From Ryuthela nishihirai (taxonomy: Eukaryota > Arthropoda > Arachnida > Araneae > Heptathelidae), in contig JAWZYU010000028.1 of the NCBI GenBank assembly GCA_038380435.1, positions 40,669,095-40,733,094 on the forward strand: a stretch of DNA of 64,000 bases, given 5' to 3'. Every line of letters begins with the position of its first letter. The stretch's first letter is position 1. The notes beneath the pieces were generated by a model. It was not told the DNA's origin. It did no database searches and saw only the letters and a program-made list of their open reading frames with translations. Shown piece after piece: positions 44,030-55,144 of the stretch. Made by a program: the position numbers and the translations under genes.

Positions 44030-45552
44030 GGGGGCCATGTCTCCCCCCACCTTTTCAAAGGGAGTAGGGGGTCATGTCTCCCTCGCCTTTTCAAAGGGGG
44101 TGGGGGCCATGTCTTCCCCACCTTTTCAAAGGGGGTGGGGGTCATGTCTCCCCCAACCTTTTCAAAGGGAGTGGGGGTAATGTCTCCCCCAACTTTTTCA
44201 AAGGGGGTGGGGGCCAGGTCTCCACATTTTTAAAGGGGGTGGGGGTCATGTCTCCCCCATCTTTTCAAATGGGGTGGGGGCCAGGTCTCCACATTTTTAA
44301 AGGGGGTGGGGGTCATGTCTCCCCCATCTTTTCAAATGGGGTAGGGGTCATGTCTCCCCCATCTTTTCAAAGGGAGTGGGGGTCATGTCTCCCCCATCTT
44401 TCAAAGGGAGTGGGGGTGATGTCTCCCCAACCTTTTCAAAGGGAGTGGGGGTGATGTCTCCCCAACCTTTTCAAAGGGAGTGGAGGATCATGTCTCCCCC
44501 ATATTTTCAAAGGGGATGGGGGTCATGTCTCCCCCATCTTTTCAAAGGGAGGGGGGTCATGTCTCCCCCAACCTTTTCAAAGGGGGTGGGGGCCAGGTCT
44601 CCACCTTTTTAAAGGGGGTGGGGGTCATTTCTCCCCAATCTTTTCAAAGGGAGTGGGGGGGTCATGTCTCCCCCATCTTTCAAAGGAAGTGAGGGTAATG
44701 TCTCCTCCAACCTTTTCAAAGGGAGTGGGGGTCATGTCTCCCCACCTTTTCAAAGGGGGTGGAGGATCATGTCTCCCCCATCTTTTCAAATGGGGTGGGG
44801 GTCATGTTTCCCCCACCTTTTCAAAGGGGGTGGGGGTCATATCTCCCTCATCTTTTCAAAGGGATAGGGGTCACGTCTCCCCCATCTTTTCAAAGAGAGT
44901 GGGGGTCATGTCTCCCCCATCTTTCAAAGGGAGTGGGGGTAATGTCTCCCCCAACCTTTTCAAAGGGGGTGGGGGCCAGGTCTCCACCTTTTTAAAGGGG
45001 GTGGGGGGTCATTTCTCCCCAATCTTTTCAAAGGGGGTGGGGGCCAGGTCTCCACCTTTTTAAAGGGGGTGGGGGGTCATTTCTCCCCAATCTTTTCAAA
45101 GGGAGTGGGGGGGGTCATGTCTCCCCCATCTTTCAAAGGAAGTGAGGGTAATGTCTCCTCCAACCTTTTCAAAGGGAGTGGGGGTCATGTCTCCCCACCT
45201 TTTCAAAGGGGGTGGAGGATCATGTCTCCCCCATCTTTTCAAATGGGGTGGGGGTCATGTTTCCCCCACCTTTTCAAAGGGGGTGGGGGTCATATCTCCC
45301 TCATCTTTTCAAAGGGATAGGGGTCACGTCTCCCCCATCTTTTCAAAGAGAGTGGGGGTCATGTCTCCCCCATCTTTCAAAGGGAGTGGGGGTCATGTCT
45401 CCCCCACCTTTTCAAAGGGAGTGGAGGATCATGTCTCCCCCATCTTTTCAAAGGGGTGGGGGTCATTTCTTCCCCACTTTTTCAAATGGGGTGGGGGTCA
45501 TATCTCCCCCACCTTTTCAAAGGGGTGGAGTCCATGTCTCCTCCACCCCCTT
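44030..45552. repeat. G-rich 35-bp minisatellite, about 43 units
   Basis: Unit: cttttcaaaggg + agtgggggtcatgtctccccc + at, mostly 35 bp with one-base length changes. Each unit has two G tracts on the plus strand and a C tract, so gggggtcatgtctccccc can close as a hairpin and neighbouring G tracts could form quadruplexes. A 453-bp block is duplicated inside the array (44681 and 45134; 44761 and 45214). Plus-strand frames of 70-137 codons come from the repeat. Confidence 0.95.
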
Positions 45553-45559
45553 TGAGAAT

Positions 45560-45785
45560 TCTAGTAACGGGAAAGGGGGCGAAAAAAATATTTAACACCT
45601 ACACTGATTTCACTCCTATGCAATGGTAATCTAAATTCGAAGCTCCATAACTACTGAAAAACTCATTTAATAGGGAAATGTGACTGAAGAGAAATTAAAG
45701 ATTATAAGGAAATTTATTTCAATATCGATTTTCAGCTATATTCGTTCAGTATTTAAAGAATTATGGAATCTGGAATCTTTAACAA
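45560..45785. other. AT-rich unique spacer
   Basis: No feature recognised. Confidence 0.3.
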
Positions 45786-46418
45786 TACAGTACTGTGCAA
45801 ATTAGTTGGGACAATAGGAAAATGCAGTAACAAAGATACAACTAAAATATTTATTTGTTTAATAGTGTAGTTAATAGTGAATGTGTCCCCCCTTAGCTTT
45901 AATTACTTCTTTCACCCTCTCAACCATTGATGCCACTAGCTTTCCACACATCTCCTTTACTTCAGGGTCGTGGTACCACACTTTCATGACACTTTCTATC
46001 GTTTTGGTTTTCGTCGTGCAATCCATCTTAGATATGCGCGCTTTAATAATGGCCCACAAATTTTCAATGGGGTTTAGATCGGGCGAATTTCCTGGCCACT
46101 CTAATACCTTCAAATGTTGCTGGGTAAAGAAGCTCTTTGCAAGCTTAGAATTGTGGCATGGAGCCAGATCCTATTGAAATACCCCGTCACCGTTAGGAAA
46201 CAGCTTCTGCAGTGTTGGGACCATTTTCGCCTCCAGAACGCCTATGTACTTTTTGCTGTCCATCATTCCTTCAATGGGGTGAAGCGTCTGTAGCCCGGAA
46301 GCTGTGAAACATCCCCAAAACATGACCTTGGGTGGGTGTTTGGGGGATTGCTGGATGTTGCCGGATCGAAGAGGTTCTCCAGGCTTCGCTTGTCCCAACT
46401 AATATGCACAGTACTGTA
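45786..46418 (-). mobile_element. Internally deleted Tc1-like DNA transposon
   Basis: Terminal inverted repeats of 28 bases, tacagtactgtgcaaattag and onward at 45786 and its inverse ending at 46418, differ at one base; TA lies at both ends. The interior holds only the distal part of a transposase on the minus strand, with the N-terminal DNA-binding region and first catalytic Asp deleted right up to the inverted repeat. Length 633 bp including TA versus about 1.2-1.7 kb for complete members. Confidence 0.93.
45871..46398 (-). pseudogene. C-terminal part of a DD34E Tc1-type transposase
   Basis: The frame reads KPGEPLRSGN, VMFWGCFTASG and KMVPTLQKLFPNGDGVFQ. It then meets a TAG at 46171-46173 where the family has a Gln, and continues in the same frame with DLAPCHNSK (second catalytic Asp) and WPGNSPDLNPIENLW (catalytic Glu). 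The Asp-Glu spacing is 34, diagnostic of DD34E Tc1 members. It ends ...KAKGGHIHY. The first Asp and helix-turn-helix region are absent. No function as an enzyme is possible; the ends could still be mobilised in trans. Confidence 0.92.
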
Positions 46419-46699
46419 AATGATCTTTTCTTATAAACACACTCAACATAATCAAATATCGAAATAATGATTGGCAAATTTCTGAAATATATGTTTATTT
46501 TATTAAATGGTTTGAAACAACGCTTATTTTTTAATTTTTAATTAATTTCTGAGACGTATTACTGTTATGAATCGAGCTTCAAATAGATTTGATTATGATC
46601 TTTAATTTATCTTAAGTCGAATTTCAAGTTTAGTTTCATTATTAAATTCTACATCAAATTTAACAACAACCAGAAAAGCAAAAGCTTGACTTGGTTGTT
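46419..46699. other. AT-rich unique spacer
   Basis: No feature recognised. Confidence 0.3.
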
Positions 46700-46712
46700 G
46701 TAGTACATGTTG

Positions 46713-47102
46713 GGTTGGGTTGTTTTACCTCTGAGGGGCACTGTTTTGTACACCATGGGCTAAATGGCCAGGTCACATGGACCCCGAAGGCTCAGAGAAG
46801 GTTGGGGGAGGGGACCCACTGGAAGAGCTTTTAGGAGACAGATGGTAGCCTCCCGTCAAGGCCATCCAGCGTGTTCTTTAACGTGCACAGGGTATGGCTC
46901 TCCCGCACACGGGGCCACGGCTTAACGTCCCATCCGGCTGACGGTGGCCTTTCCAAGCCCATCGGTGTCCCCTACTGACCGTGGGCAGGGCGGGGAATTT
47001 TGCGGAGATAAATCTCAACGCTGACCCAGCTGAGACTCGAACCTGGGAACTACAGATTACGAGCCTGGCGCGCTACCGACTGAGCCACCCCCCCTCCCCC
47101 TA
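46713..47102 (-). mobile_element. SINE A with TSD
   Basis: Complete antisense copy flanked by gtagtacatgttg (46700-46712 and 47103-47115). Confidence 0.96.
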
Positions 47103-47115
47103 GTAGTACATGTTG

Positions 47116-47351
47116 CGTTGGATAGCAAAATAAAGTTAAAATTATTTTAAGAGTGAAAAAAATATAATGAATTAAAAGACAACGATGATAATTAATTAAC
47201 AAATCAATTAATTATGTAACTTCTACAATGATCAGTACTACAATGATCAGTATAACAGCAACAATCTAATTAATATGTAACATCAAAAATAATCAATAGA
47301 CATAATATCTTCAGTAACATTTTACCATTAAATGCATAGTTTTTAAGTTCA
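47116..47351. other. AT-rich unique spacer
   Basis: Contains a short direct repeat (caatgatcagta at 47226 and 47241). No gene. Confidence 0.3.
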
Positions 47352-47646
47352 AATTCAAAATCAAATTTATTTTCAATAATTATTATCTATAATTATATTA
47401 CATAAAAAATCCCACTAAGCCGAAGCTTATCAGCGGGAATGTACATTTATGTTTTTACAGATATGATCTAGATTGTTTCAGTAGTACAAAAAATGAAGGA
47501 GAGAAAAAAAAGGAATAAATGAGAAAGAAAACAGACAAAATGATGAAAGTTTCCAATAAAAACATCACTTTTTCATTAACCACTGAAATAATTTATCTTA
47601 AACATCAGAAATTTTTTTTAAGTTAACTATTTCTCTAGGAAGCAAG
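47352..47646 (-). mobile_element. LINE family D, 3' UTR only
   Basis: Same 3' end as at 13226 (cccactaagccgaagcttat, gcgggaatgta). 5'-truncated at ctaggaagcaag, where SINE A begins in the opposite orientation. Confidence 0.9.
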
Positions 47647-47991
47647 AATCTGTAGTTCCCAGGTTCGAGTCCCAGCTGGGTCAGCGTTGAGATTTGTTTC
47701 CGCAAAATTCCCCGCCCTGCCCACGGTCAGTAGGGGACACCGATGGGGTTGGAAAGGCCCCCGTCCGTCGGATGGGACGTTAAACCGTGGCTCCGTGTGC
47801 GGGAGAGCCATACCCTGTGCACGTTAAAGAACACGCTGGATGGCCTTGACGGGAGGCTACCATCTGTTTCCCAATAACTGTTCCAGTGGGTCCCCTCCCC
47901 CAACTTTCTCTGAGCCTTCGGGGTCCATGTGACCTAGCCATTTAGCCCATGGTGTGCACAAAAGTGCCGCTCAGAGATAAAACAACCCAAC
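47647..47991 (+). mobile_element. SINE A, 5'-truncated, joined to LINE D
   Basis: Starts inside the tRNA head at aatctgtagttcccagg, with no A box, and abuts the truncated 5' end of the LINE. Confidence 0.93.
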
Positions 47992-48440
47992 GTTAAAGAA
48001 CACGCTGGATGGCCTTGACGGGTTGGGTTGGGTTGTTTTACCTCTGAGCGGCACTTTTTTTTGCACACCATGGGCTAAATGGCCAGGTCACATGGACCCC
48101 GAAGGCTCAGAGAAGGTTGGTGGAGGGGACCCACTGGAACAGCTGTTGGAAGACAGATGGTAGCCTCCCGTCAAGGCCATCCAGCGTGTTCTTTAACGTG
48201 CACAGGGTATGGCTCTCCCACACATGGGGCCACGGCTTAACGTCCCATCCGACGGACGGCGTCCTTTCCAAGCCCATCGATAGGCCTTGATGGGAGGCTA
48301 CCATCTGTCTCCCAACAGCTGTTCCAGTGGGTCCCCTCCCCCAACCTTCTCTGAACCTTAGGGGTCCATGTGACCTAACCATTTAGCCCATGATGTGCAA
48401 AAAAGTGCCGCTCATAGGAAAAACACCCCAACCCAACTCA
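47992..48440. mobile_element. SINE A inverted pair
   Basis: A 30-bp sense scrap (47992-48021) precedes an antisense copy (48022-48280) whose truncated 5' side is joined to a truncated sense copy (48285-48440). Both (aaccc)n tails point outward. Confidence 0.88.
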
Positions 48441-49085
48441 AATTTTTTTTTCAAAGACCATTAGAACGAAGGAAAACACTTTTTACCAAAAAGGGAGCCC
48501 TCTCCCCTTATTTTCTTCCAGATCTGGGACACTTTCTCTATAATCCCCCGAAGATTTTGATTCGTCCCCTTGCTTCTAGTGCAACAGAAGAGGTCCCCCC
48601 ACGTTTTTTTAATGGCAATGCCATCTCAATACATTCTTCCAGCGTTGCGTCTACTTCCAGACGCCTGTAGCGTTGTTTTCTTAGCCGGAAACAGAGCTGA
48701 GTGAAACCCTGCCGACTGCCAGCGTGGGAGGCCGTGGTGTTTGGGTTAGGGATCAGGTGGTGACGAGTGTAGTGGCCATGGTTACGTAATGTTCCCTCGC
48801 TCCCAGGGACAGTGTGAAAATAGTTGTCAAGTCTGAGGACCAGCTGCACGTATTTGTACTAGGCGCGTAACACCCGCAGCGAAATCGGCCCGCAGAGGAA
48901 GTGTTTAGCATAATCTTCTTAGCTATCAAAACACCTCTGATGAAATCTGCTTCTTTGACGAAGTCCGAACTCTAGTTGAAGATGATGAAAACATAAATGA
49001 TTTTGTGTAACTGTTTCCTAGATTTTGGATTATTAAGTGGGATGCAAAATGGATTATTTAAATGCAAGCTATTTAATAAAATCGT
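48441..49085. other. Unique sequence, possible exon
   Basis: A 103-codon frame on the minus strand (48538-48849) lies in non-repeat DNA; its peptide (includes RLRKQRYRRLEVDATLEECI) matches no family known to me. Codon support is lacking. Confidence 0.25.
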
Positions 49086-49370
49086 TTTACTGGGATGAGT
49101 AGTTTCTCCTATGAGCGACACTTTTGTGCAGACAATGGGCTAAACATTCTCTGAACCCTCGAGGTATGAAAAAATTTGAAAAAATTCCATATCGGAATGA
49201 CCTCGAGGTCACAAGGCCCCCGAGGGTTCAGAGAAGGAAGGGGAAAGGGGATGTACTGAATAGCTGTTAGGAGACAGATGCAAGCTTTAGCGTGTACTGG
49301 GCATAGGTCTTCTGCACACGGGGTCACGCCTTAACGTCGATCCGACGGAATTCCAAACCAATCAATCTCT
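49086..49370 (-). mobile_element. SINE A, old rearranged copy
   Basis: Worn antisense copy with a short inverted scrap (cattctctgaaccctcgagg) inserted at about 49146. Confidence 0.72.
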
Positions 49371-49397
49371 GGAAAAGATTCATGTATTTATACTTTC

Positions 49398-49812
49398 AAA
49401 TTCAAATTTATTTTCAATAAGTATTATCTATAATTATATAACATAAAAAAATCCCACTAAGCCGAAGCTTATCAGCGGGAATGTACATATATGGTTTTAC
49501 AGATATGATCTAGATTACATCAGTAGTACATAAAATGAAAGAGAGAAAAAAAAGAGAATAAATGAAAAAGAAAACCGACAAAATGATGAAAGTTTCCAAA
49601 TAAAAACATCACTTTTTCATCAACCACTGAAATAATTTATCTTTAACATCACAATTTTTTTTTAAGTTAACTATTTCTCTAGGAAGCAAGTTAAATGGGT
49701 AGGGAATTTGATATTCTTTGGAATTTCGTCCTTAATTATTATGAAATTTTGGTTGTTTCAAAAAACCCATAGCCTTTTTTCTAGTAAACTTATTGTGGCA
49801 AATATTTTGCTT
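49398..49812 (-). mobile_element. LINE family D, 3' end
   Basis: Third copy of the 13226 element, including coding sequence through KQNICHNKFTRKKAMGFLKQ; truncated at attttgctt. Confidence 0.9.
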
Positions 49813-49905
49813 TGACAGCGTAGGAAACGGACCGAGTGGAATTCTAGGTTCGATTCCAATATAAAGATGGATGTTTGCGTTGTTTTTCTGCTGAAATTTC
49901 ATTTT
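49813..49905 (+). mobile_element. SINE B head, old copy
   Basis: accgagtggaattctaggttcgattcc then gatggatgtttgcgttg and ttttctgctga. Confidence 0.65.
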
Positions 49906-49949
49906 ATAGATCGATTCTGTGCTTGATACTTGGTGTACTAAAGAATACA

Positions 49950-50284
49950 TAGTCCCAGCTGGGTCAGCGTTCAGATTTATCTCCGCAAAATTCCCCGCCC
50001 TGCCCACGGTCAGTAGGGGGGGGGGGACACCGATGGACTTGGAAAGGCCGCCGTCCGTCGGATGGGTCATTAAGCCGTGACCCCGTGTGCGGAAGAGCCA
50101 TACCCTGTGCACGTTAAAGAACACGCTGGATGACCTTGACGGGAGGTTACCACCTGTCTCCCAATAGCTGTTCCAGTGGGTCCACTCCTCCAACCTTCTC
50201 TGAGCCTTCGGGGTCCATGTGACCTGGCCATTTAGCCCATGGTGTGCAAAAAAGTGCCGCTCAGAGGTAAAACAACCCAACCCG
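49950..50284 (+). mobile_element. SINE A, 5'-truncated
   Basis: Starts at agtcccagctgggtcagcg; has a G10 run at 50018-50027 where the consensus has four G. Confidence 0.92.
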
Positions 50285-50484
50285 ACAAAATACGTTTCCT
50301 TACCCCTAACAAGTATTGCCTATTTTTGTATGATTTTTTATTGCGGAATCTTACCTTGGAATTAATAACAGATTAAGATTCTAATAATTACAAGGAATCA
50401 TTTGTAATTTGCTATAGGAGGGGAAAAATAAATAACAGGTAATACATATCGTAGCACTCTAATGCGGCTGAGATATTTTCATTT
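50285..50484. other. Unique spacer
   Basis: No feature recognised. Confidence 0.3.
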
Positions 50485-50690
50485 CCAGTAATGGGCTTTG
50501 AGAGGCTGCCATCCGTTGGATACGACGTAAAGCCGTGCTCCTCGTGCAGACGAGTCATACCCTGCACACGGTGAGTGACCTAAGCGGGAGGCTTCCATCT
50601 GTCTCCTAACAAGTGTCTAGTAGATTCCCTGCATACAGCCTTCTCTGTATCCACGGGGTCCTTGTGACCTGGCCATTTGCCTGATTCTTT
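50485..50690 (+). mobile_element. SINE A, old copy
   Basis: gggctttgagaggctgcc to ttgtgacctggccatttg; worn. Confidence 0.78.
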
Positions 50691-50930
50691 TACTGGTAAT
50701 CCCGGAGGCCAGTGATGAAAGGGAGTCTGGTTCGAGCTCACGGTAAGGCATGAATGAATGTTTGGTTTATCTGTTGAGGTCACCTTCCTCAGATATCTCT
50801 ATGGCGTATTAAATTGGCAGGCTCCTGTCAGACTTCTGTGCCAAGGTAAATGGACAGAAGTTGGCACAGAAGCCTGAGAGCAGGCTCCTGTCAGACTTCT
50901 GTGCCAAGGTAATTTATTTTTTAAACTCCT
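50691..50930 (+). mobile_element. SINE B, old copy with duplicated 3' part
   Basis: gttcgagctcacggtaagg, ggcatgaatg and gcaggctcctgtcagacttc, with the last block occurring twice (50819 and 50885). Confidence 0.75.
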
Positions 50931-51117
50931 TGGAACAATGCGGCAAAATATCCCGAAATTTTCGAAATTCAGACGACATCTTCAGGAGAAGGTAACAACA
51001 GCCCTTCGCAATGAAGGAGATTGAGTCGAGCCACACGGAGGAAAAAAGTGGCTCGGCCAGATAAAACCTCCTTTCCAAAAGTACATTCACTGAATTGAAG
51101 TTGCTCTATTTGATCCT
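50931..51117. other. Unique spacer
   Basis: No feature recognised. Confidence 0.3.
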
Positions 51118-51715
51118 CTGAGTGCTCTGGGTCCTTGTGATTCCTTCTCTGAAGTCCTTAGGGTCCTTGTGATTCCTTATCTGAAGTCCTTAGAGTCCTT
51201 GTGATTCCTTCTCTGAAGTCCTTTAGGGTCCTTGTGATTCCTTCTATGAAATCCTTATGATCCTTGTGATTCCTTCTTTGAAGTCCTTAGGGTCCTTGTG
51301 ATTCCTTCTGGGGTGCTTAGGGTCCTTGTGATTCCTTCTCTGAAGACCTTGGGGTCCTTGTGATTCCTTCTCTGAAGACCTTAGGGTCCCTGTGATTCCT
51401 TCTCTGAAGTCCTTGGGGTCCTTGTGATTCCTTCTCTGAAGTCCTTAGGGTCCTTGTGATTCCTTCTCTGAAGTCCTTAGGGTCCTTGTGATTCCTTCTC
51501 TGAAGTCCTTATGATCCTTGTGATTCCTTCTCTGAAGGTCTTAGGGTCCTTGTGATTCCTTCTCTGAAACCCTTAGGGTCCTTGTGATTCCTTCTCTGAA
51601 ATCCTTAGGGTCCTTCTGATTCCTTCTCTGAAGTCCTTAGGGTCCTTGTGATTCCTTCTCTGAGTGCTTAGGGTCCTTGTGATTCCTTCTCTGAGTGCTT
51701 AGGGTCCTTGTGACT
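51118..51715 (+). repeat. 32-bp minisatellite born from SINE A
   Basis: Unit ctctgaagtccttagggtcc + ttgtgattcctt, about 18-19 copies, with a few variants (gaccttgggg, gtgcttaggg). It corresponds to SINE A ctctgagccttcggggtccttgtgacct, and the last unit runs straight into the remaining SINE A 3' end. The array is therefore an internal expansion of one SINE copy. Confidence 0.93.
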
Positions 51716-51777
51716 TGGCCATTTAGTCCATTGTGTGCAAAAAGTGCTCCTCAGAGGTGTACAACAACCCAACATGT
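51716..51777 (+). mobile_element. SINE A 3' end adjoining the 32-bp array
   Basis: ggccatttagtccattgtgtgc to tacaacaacccaac; continuous with the array. Confidence 0.93.
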
Positions 51778-52205
51778 TCGTCCAATGTGCTCAGTGTAAA
51801 TCAACAGGAAATATAACCTGCACAACTCACAGAAATAAATCGGCTCTTGAACTTGGTTCCCAACTCCACGTGATACAATGATCGTGGACGACGATACGCT
51901 AATTATTAGTCCTAGAGCCTGAGAAATGCACAACCTCTCTGTCACAGACACACCCTAAAAGAGGAATCCAACACCACGTGACGAGCGTGTGAACGCCCTA
52001 ATTATATGTCACGTAATATCTGTAAGAAAAAATTCCCAGATGGAAAAAGATTTTTTGCATTCTTAATATCTATCATATTTTTTTTTAAACCAGCGTTGAG
52101 ATGATTCATTGGATTGTTTTGAAACAGTGCATTTTTCGCAGAGAATTAAAAAACAAATAATTCATTTTTAAACATTCATTAAATTTTTTATATAATTATA
52201 ATAAT
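51778..52205. other. Unique spacer
   Basis: No feature recognised. Confidence 0.3.
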
Positions 52206-52402
52206 ATAAATAAAAAAATAAATACCCCCTCAAGCAGCTGCTTGCCACTGAGCCACCCCGTCCCTGCTATTTAAGACATTGCGAACATAAAAGTGCAGCT
52301 CAACTGCCATCCTCTCAGACCTTCTACTCTGGCATATAAACTGACAGGCTCCTGTCAGACCTCTGTGGCAAGCAGCTGCTTGAGGGGGTATTTATTTTAT
52401 TT
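52206..52402. mobile_element. SINE B 3' ends in inverted orientation, with spacer
   Basis: An antisense tail (aaataccccctcaagcagct, 52217-52248) and a sense body/tail (52303-52402) flank 55 bp containing a SINE A head scrap (tgagccaccccgtccc). Arms are complementary, as at 40258. Confidence 0.85.
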
Positions 52403-53490
52403 ATAATCTTTTTCCTAGGTCCACCAACAACTCCAAACACGAACATTTTCTTTGCACTTGGACTGGATTTAACATCACGTTCCCCATTCTGAACTTTAAA
52501 AGCGAAAGTTCTAAAACTTCACGCACATTTGAACTCGCCCAGTCCTCCTCCATCAAAGCAACGCCTCTAGCGCCATTTTCCCCGGAAACAGCTTCGACGA
52601 AACAAGAGAGGAATGAAAAAGAAACGCGAATCACTAAATAAAAAGACAGACAAAACGTATGTAGCGATGCCATTACAACCTTTAAGGAGGAAGGACATTA
52701 AAACGGAAAGTAATATCGAGGTGTAACCATCGTTTTGACTGTCATTACAGTGCCGGAAAAGCGTGACGTCCGGCACTGCGGGGTCATGCATGACTGACGG
52801 AGCAACATGACCCGCATTGACCCTTTACGGCGACAAATGTTGCTGTGTTGTCGGCTTGGGATTGTTCGCAAATGCTCATTACATCACGGTAATCACTGGC
52901 AGGAGGTGTATCGTCGGTCCGTGGGGCGCCAATCGGACAGATGGTTCTGGAGTTGAGCTGTAGCCTTCCATTAGCAGTTGCGGAACGTCAGAACATAGTG
53001 TAATTATATCACTCGACTTTTAATTAAGGAAAATAAAAGTTTAAGTGCGGCACGAAACGCTTCGTGCCATCAATAATGATACATCAGTTGGTAAAATGGG
53101 AGATAGCGAAAATCCAGTGAATATTATCAGTTTTTTTTTTTTCAGTTCTGTTGCTGGAGGCTAGTTTCTAATTTTTTTTAATCTTTTCGTGGAGGCATAA
53201 TCTAATTTGCGTGCAATATTAGATGAAATATTAATTATTGATGCGTGATGAGAATTAGGATGTATGTATTCTTTTAAAAATAAAGCGTTCTTAATGTGAT
53301 AAACTGAATTTGTATAAAGTTCAAAAAGGATACTTTTTGGTCGTTTTTTGCATAATTAATAGAATCGTGAAACGCCTTTCATAAATTGTTTTACAAGTTT
53401 TGTATTATGTCATCCATTAAATTATCCGATTAGCACTGAATATCACGTGGGGGGAAAATATCCATCGGGCTTTGCCAAGTGGTTCACAGT
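52403..53490. other. Unique region with hairpin and possible minus-strand promoter
   Basis: cagtgccgg (52748-52756) pairs with ccggcactg (52770-52778). A YY1-like aaaatggcg (minus strand, near 52576) precedes an in-frame ATG in ccggggaaaatggcgctag. A 90-codon minus frame (52401-52673) has no recognised family. The right half is AT-rich. Confidence 0.3.
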
Positions 53491-53491
53491 G

Positions 53492-53558
53492 TTGGATTGT
53501 TTTACCTCTTAGAGCCACTTTTTTTGCACAACATGGGCTAAATGACCAGGTCACAAGG
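53492..53558 (-). mobile_element. SINE A 3'-end fragment
   Basis: ggattgttttacctcttag to aatgaccaggtcacaagg, then a new copy starts. Confidence 0.85.
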
Positions 53559-53942
53559 GTTGGGTTGTTTTACATCTGAGCTGCACTTTTTTGCACATTA
53601 TGGGCTAAATGCCCAGGTCACATGAACCCCGAAGGCCCAGAGAAGGTTGGGGGAGGGGACCCACTGGAACAGCTGTTGGGAGACAGATGGTAGCTTCCCG
53701 TCAAGGCCATCCAGCGTGTTCTTTAACGTGCACAGGGTATGGCTCTCCCGCACACGGGGCCACGGCTTAACGTCCCATCCGACGGACGGCGGCCTTTCCA
53801 AGCCCATCGGTGTCCCCTACTGACCGTGGGCAGGGCGGGGAATTTTGCGGAGATAAATCTCAACACTGACCTTGCTGGGACTCGAACCTGGGAACTGCAG
53901 ATTACGAGCCTGGCGTGCAACCGACTGAGCCACCCCCGCCCC
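53559..53942 (-). mobile_element. SINE A, full length
   Basis: Antisense copy inserted after the previous fragment; aggtcacaagg occurs before (53547) and after (53943), a likely TSD in the older SINE A. Confidence 0.94.
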
Positions 53943-54269
53943 GAGGTCACAAGGATCCCGAAGGCTCAGAGAAGGTTGGGGGGAAACCACTGGAACAGCT
54001 GTTGGGAGACAGATGGTAGCCTCTCGTCAAGGCCATCCAGCGTGTTCTTTAACGTGCACAGGGTATGGCTCTCCCGCACAAGACCATGGTTAAACGTTTC
54101 ATCCGACGGACGGCGGCCTTTCCAAGCCCATCGGTGTCCCCTACCGACCGTGGGGAGTGCGGGGGAGTTTTTCGGAAAAAAATTTCAACCCTGACCCAGC
54201 TGGGACTCGAACTGGGAACTGTAGATTACAAGTCTGGTGCGCTACCGACTGAGTCCCCCCCCCCCCCCC
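53943..54269 (-). mobile_element. SINE A, diverged, remainder of the split older copy
   Basis: Continues the 53492 fragment: aggtcacaaggatcccgaag to the head, ending in a C15 run (54255-54269). Confidence 0.88.
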
Positions 54270-54399
54270 AATGGTTCGCATAAACTTCATATATTACATT
54301 TATGACAGTGAACGATTTATTATAACAGTCGAGTTTTATGTTTCGAAATAAATTTTCATGAGTGACAAAAGTTGCAAATGACGGTTTCTGCTTCCATAA

Positions 54400-54699
54400 G
54401 GCGAGGGTGGCTCAGTCAGTAGCATGTCAGGCTCGTAATCTGCAATTCCCAGGTTCGAGTCCCACCTGTGCCAGCATTGAGATTTATCTCCCCAAAACTC
54501 CACGCCCTGTCAGTAGGGGACCAATAGCGGACACAGCAGTCCGTCGGGTGGGACGTTAAGCCGCTGTGTAGCGTGAGGGAAATTCATATCCTGTGCATGT
54601 TAAAGAGCCCGCTGGATGGCCTTGACGGGAGGTTACCATCTGTCTCCTAACTGCTGTCCAGTGGGTCCCCTTCCTCCATCCTCCTCTGAGCCTTCGGGG
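54400..54699 (+). mobile_element. SINE A, diverged, 3'-truncated
   Basis: ggcgagggtggctcagtcag to ctctgagccttcgg, with a body deletion; followed directly by the next copy. Confidence 0.88.
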
Positions 54700-55085
54700 C
54701 GTAGGCGGGTGGCTCAGTCGGTAGCGCGCCAAACTCGTAATCTGCAGTTCCCAGGTTCGAGTCCCAGCTGGGTCAGCGTTGAGACTTATCTCCGCAAAAC
54801 TCCGCGCTCTGCCCACGGTCAGTAGGGGACACCAATGGGCTTGGAAAGGCCGCCGTCCGTCGGATGGGACGTTAAGCCGTGGCCCCGTGTGCGGGAGAGC
54901 CATACCCTGTGCACGTCAAAGAACACGCTGGATGGCCTTGACGGGAGATTACCATCTGTCTCCCAACAGCTGTTGCAGTGGGTCCCCTCCCCAGCCTTCT
55001 CTGAGCCTTCGGGGTCCTTGTGACCTGGCCATTTAGCCCATGGTGTGCAAAAAAGTGCCGCTCAGAGGTAAAACCACCGAACCCA
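54700..55085 (+). mobile_element. SINE A, full length
   Basis: Intact A and B boxes, 3' end aaaccaccgaaccc. Confidence 0.94.
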
Positions 55086-55144
55086 ATTACACCTCTGTAA
55101 CAAGTAGGTTGCATGAGAAAAATTTTTCTTATTTCGATATTAAA

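Noticed and set aside
44074..45595. Gly/Ser/Pro-rich structural protein
   Set aside because: Several plus-strand frames are open at once across the 35-bp satellite, broken by unit length changes; silk-like composition is a coincidence of G and C tracts.
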